Position numbers and translations under genes: made by a program
The notes under the pieces: generated by a model
The model's input: the letters and a program-made list of their open reading frames with translations, nothing else
The model's database searches: none
What the model was told of the DNA's origin: nothing
NCBI RefSeq assembly: GCF_027923545.1
Contig: NZ_BROH01000017.1
Coordinates: 1-64,000, forward strand
Length of the DNA stretch: 64,000 bases
Origin: Sinisalibacter aestuarii
GTDB taxonomy: Bacteria > Pseudomonadota > Alphaproteobacteria > Rhodobacterales > Rhodobacteraceae
Reading direction: 5' to 3'
Shown: in pieces, positions 36,591-45,447 of the stretch
Position numbering within the stretch: position 1 is the stretch's first letter
Layout of the letters: each line of letters begins with the position of its first letter

Positions 36591-38675
36591 CTAATGGTCA
36601 AGGAGGTTAAGGTACTTCTTAATTTCTGTGATCGTAGATAGCGCTTCACCATGGTTTTCTGCAAGGGTAGCAAATTCATTGAACCTCACCAGTTCACGTT
36701 TCATCAGAGATCGCTCCACGTTGGATGGAGCCTGATCTGACAATTTTTCCAAATCTGGCACAACGATAAAGTCGTAGATGTAAGCACGGGTCTTCCCTTC
36801 AGACCGCCGTAGTACCCGACCCCGTCGTTGGACAAATTCCTTTGGGTTTGCAGATGAAGCCAAGATGTACGCAGTCCGTGTCATCGGTACATCAACACCT
36901 TCATCTAGGCATCGGATGGCCAGCAGCGCCTGTATGTCACCGGCCGCGAACTGCTTCAATAATATCGACCTTTCGTCGTTGTTCTCTTCCGAAGTGAACG
37001 GGCTCGCTCTTAGTCCGAGCTCACCGCCTACCCTAGCAAGTGCTGTGTCGATGTATCGCTGCCCATCTTCCTTGCTGTCGCCGCAATATATCAGAGTATG
37101 AGAGACCTCTCCCTGCTGCTTGAGTAGTTTGATCAGCTCCGGCAGCTTGTTTCGCGCTTTTCCGATCAGGCGTGCCCGTTTGATCAACAAACGGTTTAGC
37201 TGTTCGCCTTTGTCGCTATCCGGCTTGGCTGCTTGGCCAAAAAGCCTACCGATCCGTACGGAGAGCTCTGCATACTCGTCTTGTTCGTCTTCGTCTAAGT
37301 GCACGAGGATCGGATAATAAAGATATCGGCAAAGGTGACCGCCGCTGATCGCCTTGTCTAAACCGTAGTCCAAAACGATCTCTCCGAAATACCTTTTGAG
37401 ACCCTCGGTGCCTTCCTCATCCCCGTAGCGTTCAGGTGTCGCCGTCAGTCCAAGTCTAAACGCTGCGCGCTCCGGGAGGGCCTGTAGGTTGGACGGCGCG
37501 CCCAAGTTATGCGCCTCATCGCCAACAAATAGGATGTTCCCATCAAAGGAGTTCAAGACCGACTGGAACGGTTTATCTGCCATAGACGCATTGACCGCGA
37601 TGAGCATCACGTGCTGCGTTGCCTTTGATCGCAGTTCATTCAGGCGCCTCTGGCACTCCTCCATCCAGCGATTGACGCCTCCGTAGCACAAAATGGGTTC
37701 GAAGCCGAACTCTTCGGCTTCCCGGGCCCACTGTTCTGCGAGATGTTGATACGGAACCGTAACTACGATGCAAAGCTGGCCGTTCTTTTGAGCGACAAAA
37801 TCGTTCAGCCGCGTCACAGCAGTTAACGCAGTCACGGTCTTGCCGGTTCCCGTTGCCATGTGGAGGATTCCGCGGCCATTGTTCTTGAACCATTTGCGGA
37901 TTCCCTCTTCTTGGTAGTCCCGTAGACGCCCGTCGGTGAGGAAGTGTGCTGGCACACGAGGACAGCTTGATTTTTCTGGCGGGAACAAATCGTAGTGTCG
38001 GGAGCTATCCCTGGCCGCGCTGACAAACCGCTCAAGATCTGCTGAAGAAGGGTCAAACAGTGCTAGGTTTGGATCCAGTCCTCTCCACATTCTGTCGAAG
38101 GACGCAGCGATGTGGTTGTTCCGCTCCTGGCTCTCGCTTGACTTCCAATCACAAAAGACGCTGAAAGCTTCCCAATTGGTGCCGGCTCCACCGGTCAAAT
38201 TATAAGATCCCTGGAAGCCGACCCGGTTTCCAAACTCATCCGTGAAGATGCCCTGTTTCGCATGCAGAATTCCGGACAGCCTATTCTTCGGAATGCCTAC
38301 TTTGAAGGTCAACACCCCATCATGAAGTAGCCATCCGAGTGCCTCACGCGTATGCTGCGAAAGGTGCCCGTAGAGGTCTTCATATGACCGAGAAATGAGT
38401 TCTCGGATACGCTCATCTGAAAACTGACCTTCAACCTGTAGGCTCTCGAAGTCTTCCAAAGACATTTCGGGTGAAATCACCCACCTCGCTTTGCCACCGT
38501 TGAGTGCAAAAGTTGCCATGCCATGGGCTGCATCACGCATCCACGCACTGCTAAAGTATCCGACAGCAATGTCATATTTCTGCGCATGCTCGAGAACCGG
38601 ATCGAAAAAATCTGCCACCGGTTCATGCTCGCTTGTGGTGACATAAAAAGGGAGTTTCAGGGTCTCAAAGGACAT
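36591..38675 (-). CDS. PLD-domain / DEAD-box helicase fusion of the Dnd-associated module
   Basis: The protein is about 694 aa. The N-terminal 200 residues have a PLD-type half-site, LHAKQGIFTDEFGNRVGFQG, followed by SYNLTGGAG. The rest is an SF2 helicase: GILHMATGTGKTVTALTAV (motif I), ILFVGDEAHNLG (II), FRLGLTATPERYG (III), ALLAIRCLDEGVDVPM (V) and FVQRRGRVLRRSEGKTRAYIYDF (VI). This is the architecture of predicted phosphorothioation-linked restriction enzymes. Helicase plus PLD nuclease could cleave or displace DNA. The start overlaps the upstream stop (TGATG). It is one of the core genes that would replace DndFGH here. Confidence 0.85.
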   Translation of the reverse strand: MSFETLKLPFYVTTSEHEPVADFFDPVLEHAQKYDIAVGYFSSAWMRDAAHGMATFALNGGKARWVISPEMSLEDFESLQVEGQFSDERIRELISRSYEDLYGHLSQHTREALGWLLHDGVLTFKVGIPKNRLSGILHAKQGIFTDEFGNRVGFQGSYNLTGGAGTNWEAFSVFCDWKSSESQERNNHIAASFDRMWRGLDPNLALFDPSSADLERFVSAARDSSRHYDLFPPEKSSCPRVPAHFLTDGRLRDYQEEGIRKWFKNNGRGILHMATGTGKTVTALTAVTRLNDFVAQKNGQLCIVVTVPYQHLAEQWAREAEEFGFEPILCYGGVNRWMEECQRRLNELRSKATQHVMLIAVNASMADKPFQSVLNSFDGNILFVGDEAHNLGAPSNLQALPERAAFRLGLTATPERYGDEEGTEGLKRYFGEIVLDYGLDKAISGGHLCRYLYYPILVHLDEDEQDEYAELSVRIGRLFGQAAKPDSDKGEQLNRLLIKRARLIGKARNKLPELIKLLKQQGEVSHTLIYCGDSKEDGQRYIDTALARVGGELGLRASPFTSEENNDERSILLKQFAAGDIQALLAIRCLDEGVDVPMTRTAYILASSANPKEFVQRRGRVLRRSEGKTRAYIYDFIVVPDLEKLSDQAPSNVERSLMKRELVRFNEFATLAENHGEALSTITEIKKYLNLLDH

Positions 38676-41600
38676 CAATTTATACCAAAGTCCCCAAGTA
38701 TCATCCCAAGCATTTCTTCACCTTCGCCCGGCTCTTCCTCCTTACTTGCAAACAAGTGGTCGAGCCGGGTCAAATCAGGCGCATCACGCGAGACGAGAGC
38801 ATCTCGCACCGCTTCAACGTCCAGCACCCCCATTTCTGCAACCTCTTTGACACGATCACGAATGGCTACGTATTTTGCCACCGCTTCGGGCAGCTCAGTC
38901 ACTGAAACGATCTTTTCATCCACATCAAAGATTGTGCGATTTTTCAAGAAGCTCAGTAGTGGTCTGGTCTGAATCTCACCCCAAACGGGGCTCAAGAGTT
39001 CTGATAAAGCAAATGCGGTTCTGGGGCCATTCGCTAAAGCGATAGCGCAAGCCAAAATTAGGTCTGTTTGGCGTTCGTCTGGACCGATGGCTCTGCCTAC
39101 TAAGTCAAAGCGACCACGGCCGACCGAAACCGCCTCAGGTGAATTCTCCAAACCAATTGATATCGATGTTGTAAGAACATCTCTTCGGCCTTCGAGTTCC
39201 TGGGCGATCTCTACCAAAGTCATTGATCGCTGCGCTTCTGTTAGTACGGACATGACTTCTTCGCCCAGGCCGCGGAACTCGGACTTGTTTTCATCAGATG
39301 CCACACCGATCATCAGACCTCGTTTGGTCACAAAGCGATCGTCATCCTGCACGATGCCAAGCAGCATGTAAGGTCCGAATGCTATCCCAAAGCGCTCTGT
39401 CTCGCCTTGAAACAGGTCGGAGAACAAGACTTTGGCGCTTATAAAACCACCCACACTTTCCAGGTGGGAAAGCGTGCGGTCTCGGATTTCTTGAAGATCA
39501 CCATCTGTCAGGCTCAAGTTCTCGTAGAGGTCGTATGTTCCTCGTTCAACGATCAGGGCTTCTTCCATTCCAGAGAGCGTACTTCCGATATGATGAATGC
39601 TCTCATCTTTTGCGAAGACTTCGTGCATTCGGGCTCGGATTTCGTCGCAATGCATCGCGTGGCCCGCTTCGCGAAGTATGAGAATACACCGTACCGTGCT
39701 AGGCAAACGGGAAGCAGCTCTAACGAAGTCACCCTCGATTGAAGCCTCGAAGCGTGCTGACAACTCACCCATGATCTCCGAAAGTGGGTAGTCGGGCAGC
39801 GCTGCGGCAATTTCTGACAATCGGATCGGCAGTTTTTGCTCGCGTATCGCGGAGACGATCCGCTGCCGCAATGAGCCAGATAAGTCTTCCGGCTCATGGC
39901 TCATCAAGAGCAGGTCTTGTTCCTGAATCCAACCTGCTTCGGTTCGAACGCTTTCAGCGTCGAGGAACGATCTCATGTCGCCAAAGGCTAGATCGACCGC
40001 AAGACGCTCCTGCGCCGTAAGCAGATTGCTTACAGCACTTATCTGTTCGTCAGAGACAATTTTCCGGTTCTTGAAGAGCTTTTCCAACGACCCTTCTTGC
40101 TCCAGCGCGCCGATCAAAATTTTCTTTGTGCGTTTCGTCTCGAGCTTTTGCTTTGCTTTTTTCTCAATCTGACGAATACGCTCGCGCGTCACACCATAGT
40201 CGGAAGCGACTTGTTCAAGCGTTTCAGTCTGCCCTCTGTTTATGCCGTACCGCCGCTGAAGAACGTCTTGCTGCCGATCGTTGAGGGTCAAAATACATCC
40301 CTCAATGATTTCGGTCACCGTCAATTCTTCGACCGAAGCACGTTCGGAGGCCTTAATGTCTTCAGGCTTAATATTGCCAAGTTCGAATATGCTTGTGAGC
40401 GATGTATGGGAAACAAATTCGCCTTGCAGCAAACGTCTAAGATCGGGCGCGATCTCGCTACGCACACCGCAAAAACAGAGACGCGCCTCAATCATCTTGG
40501 TTACGATCTCGTCCAGCTGTTCGATGCTTTTTCGTCCGCAGCCTGGCAGCGATCGAATGCGCAACGCGGTCTCATTGTATGTCTTTAGGAAATCCACAAA
40601 GCTCTGCCGGTGCTCTACCTGGTCAATTTTGAGAAGGTTTGTGAGTCTTGTAGGCGGCGACCATTCAAAAAGTTCATCAGGATAGATCATTCCAGAGAAG
40701 AACACTTCAGCGGCCCTAAGTGCTCGTTGGAAGTCACCTTCTCCGCTTGGGACCGCTTTCTGGTCACCTTGAAGATCAGTTTTGCTCGGTACAAAACTGC
40801 GCATGATTAGGTCGAGTTCATCTGCCGACTTGCGCCCGAGGTTCGGCAGTTTCAAGAAAGCTTGCCGGGCATGTTCCGGCGCTTTCATGTACTCTCTTAC
40901 GGTAGCAACTGGCAGACGATGCGAGTGTGCAGAGATCGCATTCAAGAGGCGAACGGAGCAATCGGCTTCACGTACGACATCGACGATGCTGTCTGCTGCG
41001 GTCTGCCGGCCCTGATCGAGTTTGCGCGCGAACTTCCTCACAAGGTCATCAAGTTCCGTTGCGGTCTTTTCGCCAGAGTTTTCGAGCTGCCGGAAAGCTT
41101 CTCGCGCAGCGTCAGGCGCTCGCATGTAGACCGCGACCGTTTTTGCGGGCAACTCACCTTCGGCATTGCGCAACACATTAATAAGACGCGTTGACGCGAA
41201 ACTCTGTATCGCCAGGTCCAGAAGACGTTCTTCTTCAGGATTATTTTGAGAAGCGGACCGAGCAGACTGATTTAGTCGACTGTTGGAGGTGTCTGCGGCT
41301 TGTTGTTTCGAAGGGATGCCCTGATGCGCCTCATCGATGGCCAAGCCCAATTTCATGACCGTCAAGTCATCGTCAGAAGTCGCCTCAGCTGAATCAATGT
41401 GGCCCGCGTCCATCGCTTCGGGCGTCACTGCAAGCTCGGTGACATGGTCTAAAGTCAGGGAAGGACTTTCCAACACGAGCACGGCCGCCGGTTCGGGATC
41501 GCCTCCTAGTTCGGCTCCGATCACACCGATTTTGGCTTCGGATAATAAATTTCTTGAGACGTGCTGGGCATCGGACACGGCGAAGGGACTTTGTGCGCGG

Positions 41601-41686
41601 GTTGCGGCGCCAGGTGCCTTTGGCACAGTCTTCACCGTTTCGCCGCTCACGAGAGCTTTCAGCTTCTTGCCCAGTCTTGACAGCAT
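38675..41686 (-). CDS. Sigma-region-4-like HTH with alpha-CTD-like repeats
   Basis: The 1003-aa protein combines three RNA-polymerase-like elements. Three helix-hairpin-helix repeats (LENSGEKTATELDDLV; LPNLGRKSADELDLIM; LPGCGRKSIEQLDEIV) resemble the polymerase alpha C-terminal domain. Then comes a region-4-type HTH: LNDRQQDVLQRRYG and TLEQVASDYGVTRERIRQIE. The C-terminal half contains HARE-HTH-like stretches (REAGHAMHCDEIRARMHEVF; TEAQRSMTLVEIAQELEGR). Sigma region 2 and core-binding motifs are missing, so it is probably a DNA-binding subunit rather than a sigma factor. Similar 'sigma factor-like' proteins occur in Pbe-type clusters. ATG 41686 has AGG 4 nt upstream. The PLD-helicase follows with an overlap. 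Confidence 0.8.
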   Translation of the reverse strand: MLSRLGKKLKALVSGETVKTVPKAPGAATRAQSPFAVSDAQHVSRNLLSEAKIGVIGAELGGDPEPAAVLVLESPSLTLDHVTELAVTPEAMDAGHIDSAEATSDDDLTVMKLGLAIDEAHQGIPSKQQAADTSNSRLNQSARSASQNNPEEERLLDLAIQSFASTRLINVLRNAEGELPAKTVAVYMRAPDAAREAFRQLENSGEKTATELDDLVRKFARKLDQGRQTAADSIVDVVREADCSVRLLNAISAHSHRLPVATVREYMKAPEHARQAFLKLPNLGRKSADELDLIMRSFVPSKTDLQGDQKAVPSGEGDFQRALRAAEVFFSGMIYPDELFEWSPPTRLTNLLKIDQVEHRQSFVDFLKTYNETALRIRSLPGCGRKSIEQLDEIVTKMIEARLCFCGVRSEIAPDLRRLLQGEFVSHTSLTSIFELGNIKPEDIKASERASVEELTVTEIIEGCILTLNDRQQDVLQRRYGINRGQTETLEQVASDYGVTRERIRQIEKKAKQKLETKRTKKILIGALEQEGSLEKLFKNRKIVSDEQISAVSNLLTAQERLAVDLAFGDMRSFLDAESVRTEAGWIQEQDLLLMSHEPEDLSGSLRQRIVSAIREQKLPIRLSEIAAALPDYPLSEIMGELSARFEASIEGDFVRAASRLPSTVRCILILREAGHAMHCDEIRARMHEVFAKDESIHHIGSTLSGMEEALIVERGTYDLYENLSLTDGDLQEIRDRTLSHLESVGGFISAKVLFSDLFQGETERFGIAFGPYMLLGIVQDDDRFVTKRGLMIGVASDENKSEFRGLGEEVMSVLTEAQRSMTLVEIAQELEGRRDVLTTSISIGLENSPEAVSVGRGRFDLVGRAIGPDERQTDLILACAIALANGPRTAFALSELLSPVWGEIQTRPLLSFLKNRTIFDVDEKIVSVTELPEAVAKYVAIRDRVKEVAEMGVLDVEAVRDALVSRDAPDLTRLDHLFASKEEEPGEGEEMLGMILGDFGIN

Positions 41687-41834
41687 GTTGCCTGCTTGCC
41701 CCCCAGTAACGTACTAAGAACAAGGTAAAATACCCTTTGATGCTCGTTCAATCTATCAAGTGCGGTGGTCAAATGCCACTTGTTCCGCAGTTCGCTGAGC
41801 TCTTTTGTACCGGTTGAGTCATTGCGCGCACTTC

Positions 41835-43838
41835 TCAACTGCTGACTGCAATCGCCGGAACGCTCTCATCTAGGTCATCTCTAAGATCAAATTGCGGGGT
41901 CAACACTGCGAAGTCGCCCAATTTCAACACACGATGTGAGGTCTCTAAGCTTTCGGGGGCAATCAATAGCTCAACAGGATTCTGGAGCGACCACAGAATT
42001 CGATCGGTCGTCAGCTCTTCTTTTTTTGTGATCCAACGCGTGGAAACGACACGGCCACTCTGATCCGTGTAGTCGACTTTTGCTCCAGTCGTGATTGCCT
42101 TGCGGCCGACCTCGCCCATCACTGGTACTCCCTCAAATTGCCACCCATCAAGTAAGTCGTTATTGGTGAGAACTAGCGGTTGAATATGATGGACTTCCTC
42201 CGCCAACTGTTTTCCTGCAACTGAGACCAACCAGTTTTTGTTGGACTTTATGAACTCAGCAGCGGCAGCCGCTTGACGGCAGCCCCATTCGATTGTTTGG
42301 CGGCTGCGCCAATGATCGTAGCAAGTTATATTGGAGCCGATCAGTGCCTTTACTTCAACTACAAGAAGTAGGTCATTCTTCTTTAGCAGGAGGTCGACCT
42401 CTGTCGCAGTCTGACCTGCCACGCGCAGTCGCTTGTTCCGACCAATCAACTGCCAATCTGAGTCTTCGAACGACTTTGCTAAGAACTCCTCCCAAACATG
42501 GCCATAGGCATCCCCAACTTTTCCGCCCGAAAGCAATGCCTCTCTAACCTTGAGATTCCATAATTCTGGATCTCCATTGAGTAGCCAAAGTGTGTCATCT
42601 TCTGAGACGCTCAGGAATGGCCGACGTACAAGGTCGTGGTGGCTCTTTGTAGGAAGAGTGCTTGAGAGCGCTTTGATAGTTTCAGCTACCTGTTTTCCAC
42701 CAACACTCGAAACAGCCGACTCAATCAGACTTGAGGGGATTGGAACGGATGTTCGTCGACGGAAAGATCTGGGAAAGGCCTTCTGTACGGCATCAGCCGC
42801 CATGCCAAACCAAGTCAGACACATTGAAGTAAGGTAGTATGTCGCATGATCCTGCTTTCCGGCGCGTGCCGATGCAACCACCAGAAGATCATCTTCTGCT
42901 TCCACTTGAGCAAGTCTGGCAGAGCTTTGACGTAGCAGGGATTCCATGTCGATCTGGCGAGGATTTTCGCCCACAAAACCAGCGTAGAATTCTAAGGCTT
43001 CTGTTAGTACCGAGGTTTCGGAGGCCTTCAACATTTCACGCACATACCGCTCATTGCGCGGTAGATGCATAACGCCAATGAGCTTGCGTCGAATAGCTAG
43101 GTTCAGCATCAAGCTTCGCTTTTTATCGGCGTATTCTAGGCGTGCTTCTATTGGTGAGCCTGTCTGAAGCTTCGAAACCACAAGATCACCATATGAAACA
43201 GAGTCCATAACCCAATCCAAGCTATTCACTTCAGAGGCGAGTTGAATAGCCTTGTAGAACCGTCGTATTGAGGACAAGCGCGTACTAGGTGAGAGCTTCC
43301 GGGCGCTAGGGTCGACGACTTTCCTAGAAGCGTAGTTGAGTGCTCTGAGTGCCGCGAAAAGTACGTCATTTGCGATTCCGTTCCGGTCGTGAATGCACTT
43401 CTCGTAATCCGCTACGGTTTGGTCTTCTTTGGGAGCACCGATAGTGAGCTTAGAGAAAAAGCGGTCTAGTGCTTTGTCGAATATTTGCAGAAGTTCTTCG
43501 ATCGAGACCTTCGGAAAGTTGTTCAAGCAGCTTTTAAGCCGCGCCTCTGAGTGTTCCTTAGATTTTTGCCATGGCCCAATGAATGACAAATAGTTGGAGT
43601 ACTCTGCGAGTTCTTCCGGGCTGAGAACTGTGGAAGCCACCGTCCTTACAATTTCGACTACAGGTTCATGTTCTGCTGCGTAGTTTTTAACAAGCAGTTT
43701 TTGTTCGCGAATTGCCTTAAGGAGGCTAAGTGTCGGTTGCGTTGCCAACGTGCGTTGGAAGCGTTGACTGTCACCCTCAGCAAGTGCTGAGCGCAGTTGT
43801 TTGACTGTCTTGTAAGTCTGCTTTCGCTCAGCATCCAT
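41835..43838 (-). CDS. Large protein with a C-terminal PD-(D/E)xK nuclease candidate
   Basis: The 667-aa protein is mostly helical. Near residue 460-500 it shows GHVWEEFLAKSF, TEVDLLLKKNDLLLVVEVKAL and SRQTIEWGCRQAAAAAEF. The E...D...ExK spacing and trailing Gln fit a restriction-endonuclease-like core. No HTH or ATPase motif is visible. It is placed between dndA (66-nt gap) and the sigma-like gene (148-nt gap), so it could be the cutting component of the phosphorothioation defence or an independent insert. The family is not one I can name. Confidence 0.7.
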   Translation of the reverse strand: MDAERKQTYKTVKQLRSALAEGDSQRFQRTLATQPTLSLLKAIREQKLLVKNYAAEHEPVVEIVRTVASTVLSPEELAEYSNYLSFIGPWQKSKEHSEARLKSCLNNFPKVSIEELLQIFDKALDRFFSKLTIGAPKEDQTVADYEKCIHDRNGIANDVLFAALRALNYASRKVVDPSARKLSPSTRLSSIRRFYKAIQLASEVNSLDWVMDSVSYGDLVVSKLQTGSPIEARLEYADKKRSLMLNLAIRRKLIGVMHLPRNERYVREMLKASETSVLTEALEFYAGFVGENPRQIDMESLLRQSSARLAQVEAEDDLLVVASARAGKQDHATYYLTSMCLTWFGMAADAVQKAFPRSFRRRTSVPIPSSLIESAVSSVGGKQVAETIKALSSTLPTKSHHDLVRRPFLSVSEDDTLWLLNGDPELWNLKVREALLSGGKVGDAYGHVWEEFLAKSFEDSDWQLIGRNKRLRVAGQTATEVDLLLKKNDLLLVVEVKALIGSNITCYDHWRSRQTIEWGCRQAAAAAEFIKSNKNWLVSVAGKQLAEEVHHIQPLVLTNNDLLDGWQFEGVPVMGEVGRKAITTGAKVDYTDQSGRVVSTRWITKKEELTTDRILWSLQNPVELLIAPESLETSHRVLKLGDFAVLTPQFDLRDDLDESVPAIAVSS

Positions 43839-43904
43839 GGAAGTTCGTAGCCTTTATTGCTATCCTACCTATACCTCTCGAAATTGTGGCGGATCGGCTG
43901 GTTT

Positions 43905-45068
43905 CTAAGCTGTTTTTAAAAGCAGGAGTTCTGATGACGCCTGTAAAAAGAGTCTGATGACTTTGGATATGTCTTTTTTGCTGGTTTGCCGGCCTAAACC
44001 TAGTCGGAAAGCATTACGCGCCCTAGGAGTGTCGCCGAACATGGTAAGTAGAACATGAGAGGTTTCGACATGTTCTGTGGCGCAGGCGCTCGATGCGGAG
44101 AAGCAGATGTCGTTTCTTAGCTTCTGCATCAGCGCTTGTGGTACAACGCCGTCGATTGTGAGCGACATCGTGTTTGGCAACCGCGCCTCTGTGTTGCCAT
44201 TGACCTGCACCGCTAAGGTCTCTTTGAGTTCCCTTTCAAGCTGGTCTCGCAAGGCACCAATCCGATCCCGGTCATGGTCTATGTTTTTTGAGATGAGCTG
44301 AAATGCATGTCCAATACCCGCAATGCCAGGCGTGTTTAGGGTCCCCGCCCTCAAACCCTTTTCCTGCCCGCCACCAAACATCACTGGCGCTAAGTTCACC
44401 CGTGGTTTTCGGATCGACCGGTAAAGGGCCCCTACCCCTTTCGGTCCATAGGCCTTGTGCCCGGAAAAACTCGCCAGATGGATGGGTACGTTCTTGAGAT
44501 CAACTGGCACAAAAGCCGAAGCTTGCGAGAAGTCCGTGTGAAACAGCGCCCCAGCCTCTTCGGCAAGCTGGCCTGCCTCCAAGATGGGTTGCAGAACGCC
44601 CGTCTCATTGTTGGCAGCCATGATGGACACCAATCCGGTCTCATCTGTCAAAGACAGGGCCAGCTCATCGAGGGAAATCTGGCCACCTTCATCTACCCCC
44701 AATCGCGTTACCCGCGCGCCTTGGGCTTCGAGATGGTCGAAACAGGCCAGAACAGATGGGTGCTCGATCTTGCTGGTGATCAGATGCGTGCGTCCTGCCT
44801 CTTTGAGCCGAGGGAACGCTCCAAGGATCGCAAGATTGTTGGCTTCCGTGGACCCGGCTGTAAAGACAAGCTCGGTTTCCTTGCAATTGAGATGGCCCGC
44901 AATCTGCTCGCGCGCAGTCTCGACAACCCGAGCTGCCGCTGAACCTTGGCTATGCTCAACACTTGATGGGTTCGCATATACGTCCCGACTGACACGTATG
45001 ACCGTCTCCAAGACCTCCGGATCAATCGGAGTAGAAGCGTTGTGGTCAAGATAAATCGGTGCCGACAT
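43905..45068 (-). CDS. dndA: Cysteine desulfurase DndA
   Basis: The protein is about 387 aa, a NifS/IscS-class PLP enzyme. YLDHNASTPIDP marks the N-terminus, SFSGHKAYGPKG carries the PLP lysine (about K205), and SASSACATEHVETSHVLL carries the persulfide cysteine (about C329). It supplies sulphur, via DndC, for the phosphorothioate link. Although a GTG opens the frame at 45080, the ATG at 45068 follows GGGGAG by 11 nt and leaves 4 nt after dndE. Being last in the dndBCDEA run is an order different from the classical Streptomyces layout but is common in alphaproteobacteria, to my knowledge. Confidence 0.92.
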   Translation of the reverse strand: MSAPIYLDHNASTPIDPEVLETVIRVSRDVYANPSSVEHSQGSAAARVVETAREQIAGHLNCKETELVFTAGSTEANNLAILGAFPRLKEAGRTHLITSKIEHPSVLACFDHLEAQGARVTRLGVDEGGQISLDELALSLTDETGLVSIMAANNETGVLQPILEAGQLAEEAGALFHTDFSQASAFVPVDLKNVPIHLASFSGHKAYGPKGVGALYRSIRKPRVNLAPVMFGGGQEKGLRAGTLNTPGIAGIGHAFQLISKNIDHDRDRIGALRDQLERELKETLAVQVNGNTEARLPNTMSLTIDGVVPQALMQKLRNDICFSASSACATEHVETSHVLLTMFGDTPRARNAFRLGLGRQTSKKDISKVIRLFLQASSELLLLKTA

Positions 45069-45072
45069 CGCT

Positions 45073-45447
45073 TCACGCACTCCCCGCGATCAGCTCGGCC
45101 GCATCCGCCGGGGATTTGAGGCGGACCGAGAGTTGCCGCACACCACGATCGATGTGCAATCGCAAGCGCGCCAGCAAATCACTGTCGTCGGTTTCGATCT
45201 CCTCAGCTCCAAACTCGACGTATTTCAGAAGGTCGATGAAGAGAGGCTGGAAATCTCCAAAGAGCGTATAGGCGTTGAATTCTTGGCCCTCTCCCGCGTC
45301 ATCGGCTGCGCCAGATATGGACCCGGCTTCAAAGGATGACAACATGGCCATGCGGCAAACGAGGTTGGGTGTCAGACCTGATCTTTGTGAAATGATCCGC
45401 ACCTGGCCGGTCGCCGTCGATGAGATCCGAAACTTGTTAATGTGCAT
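45073..45447 (-). CDS. dndE: DndE DNA-binding subunit
   Basis: The protein is about 124 aa, small and helical with HINKFRISSTATGQVRIISQR at the start and RLHIDRGVRQLSVRL near the end, which fits DndE size and position. DndE binds nicked DNA and joins DndC/DndD in the modification complex. The ATG at 45447 lies inside the last codons of dndD; the 12-codon upstream extension is a shadow. No nuclease motif is visible. Confidence 0.85.
   Translation of the reverse strand: MHINKFRISSTATGQVRIISQRSGLTPNLVCRMAMLSSFEAGSISGAADDAGEGQEFNAYTLFGDFQPLFIDLLKYVEFGAEEIETDDSDLLARLRLHIDRGVRQLSVRLKSPADAAELIAGSA

Noticed and set aside
31995-43838. Naming individual genes pbeA to pbeD
   Set aside because: The set resembles that module, but I cannot map each gene to a letter with certainty from sequence alone.
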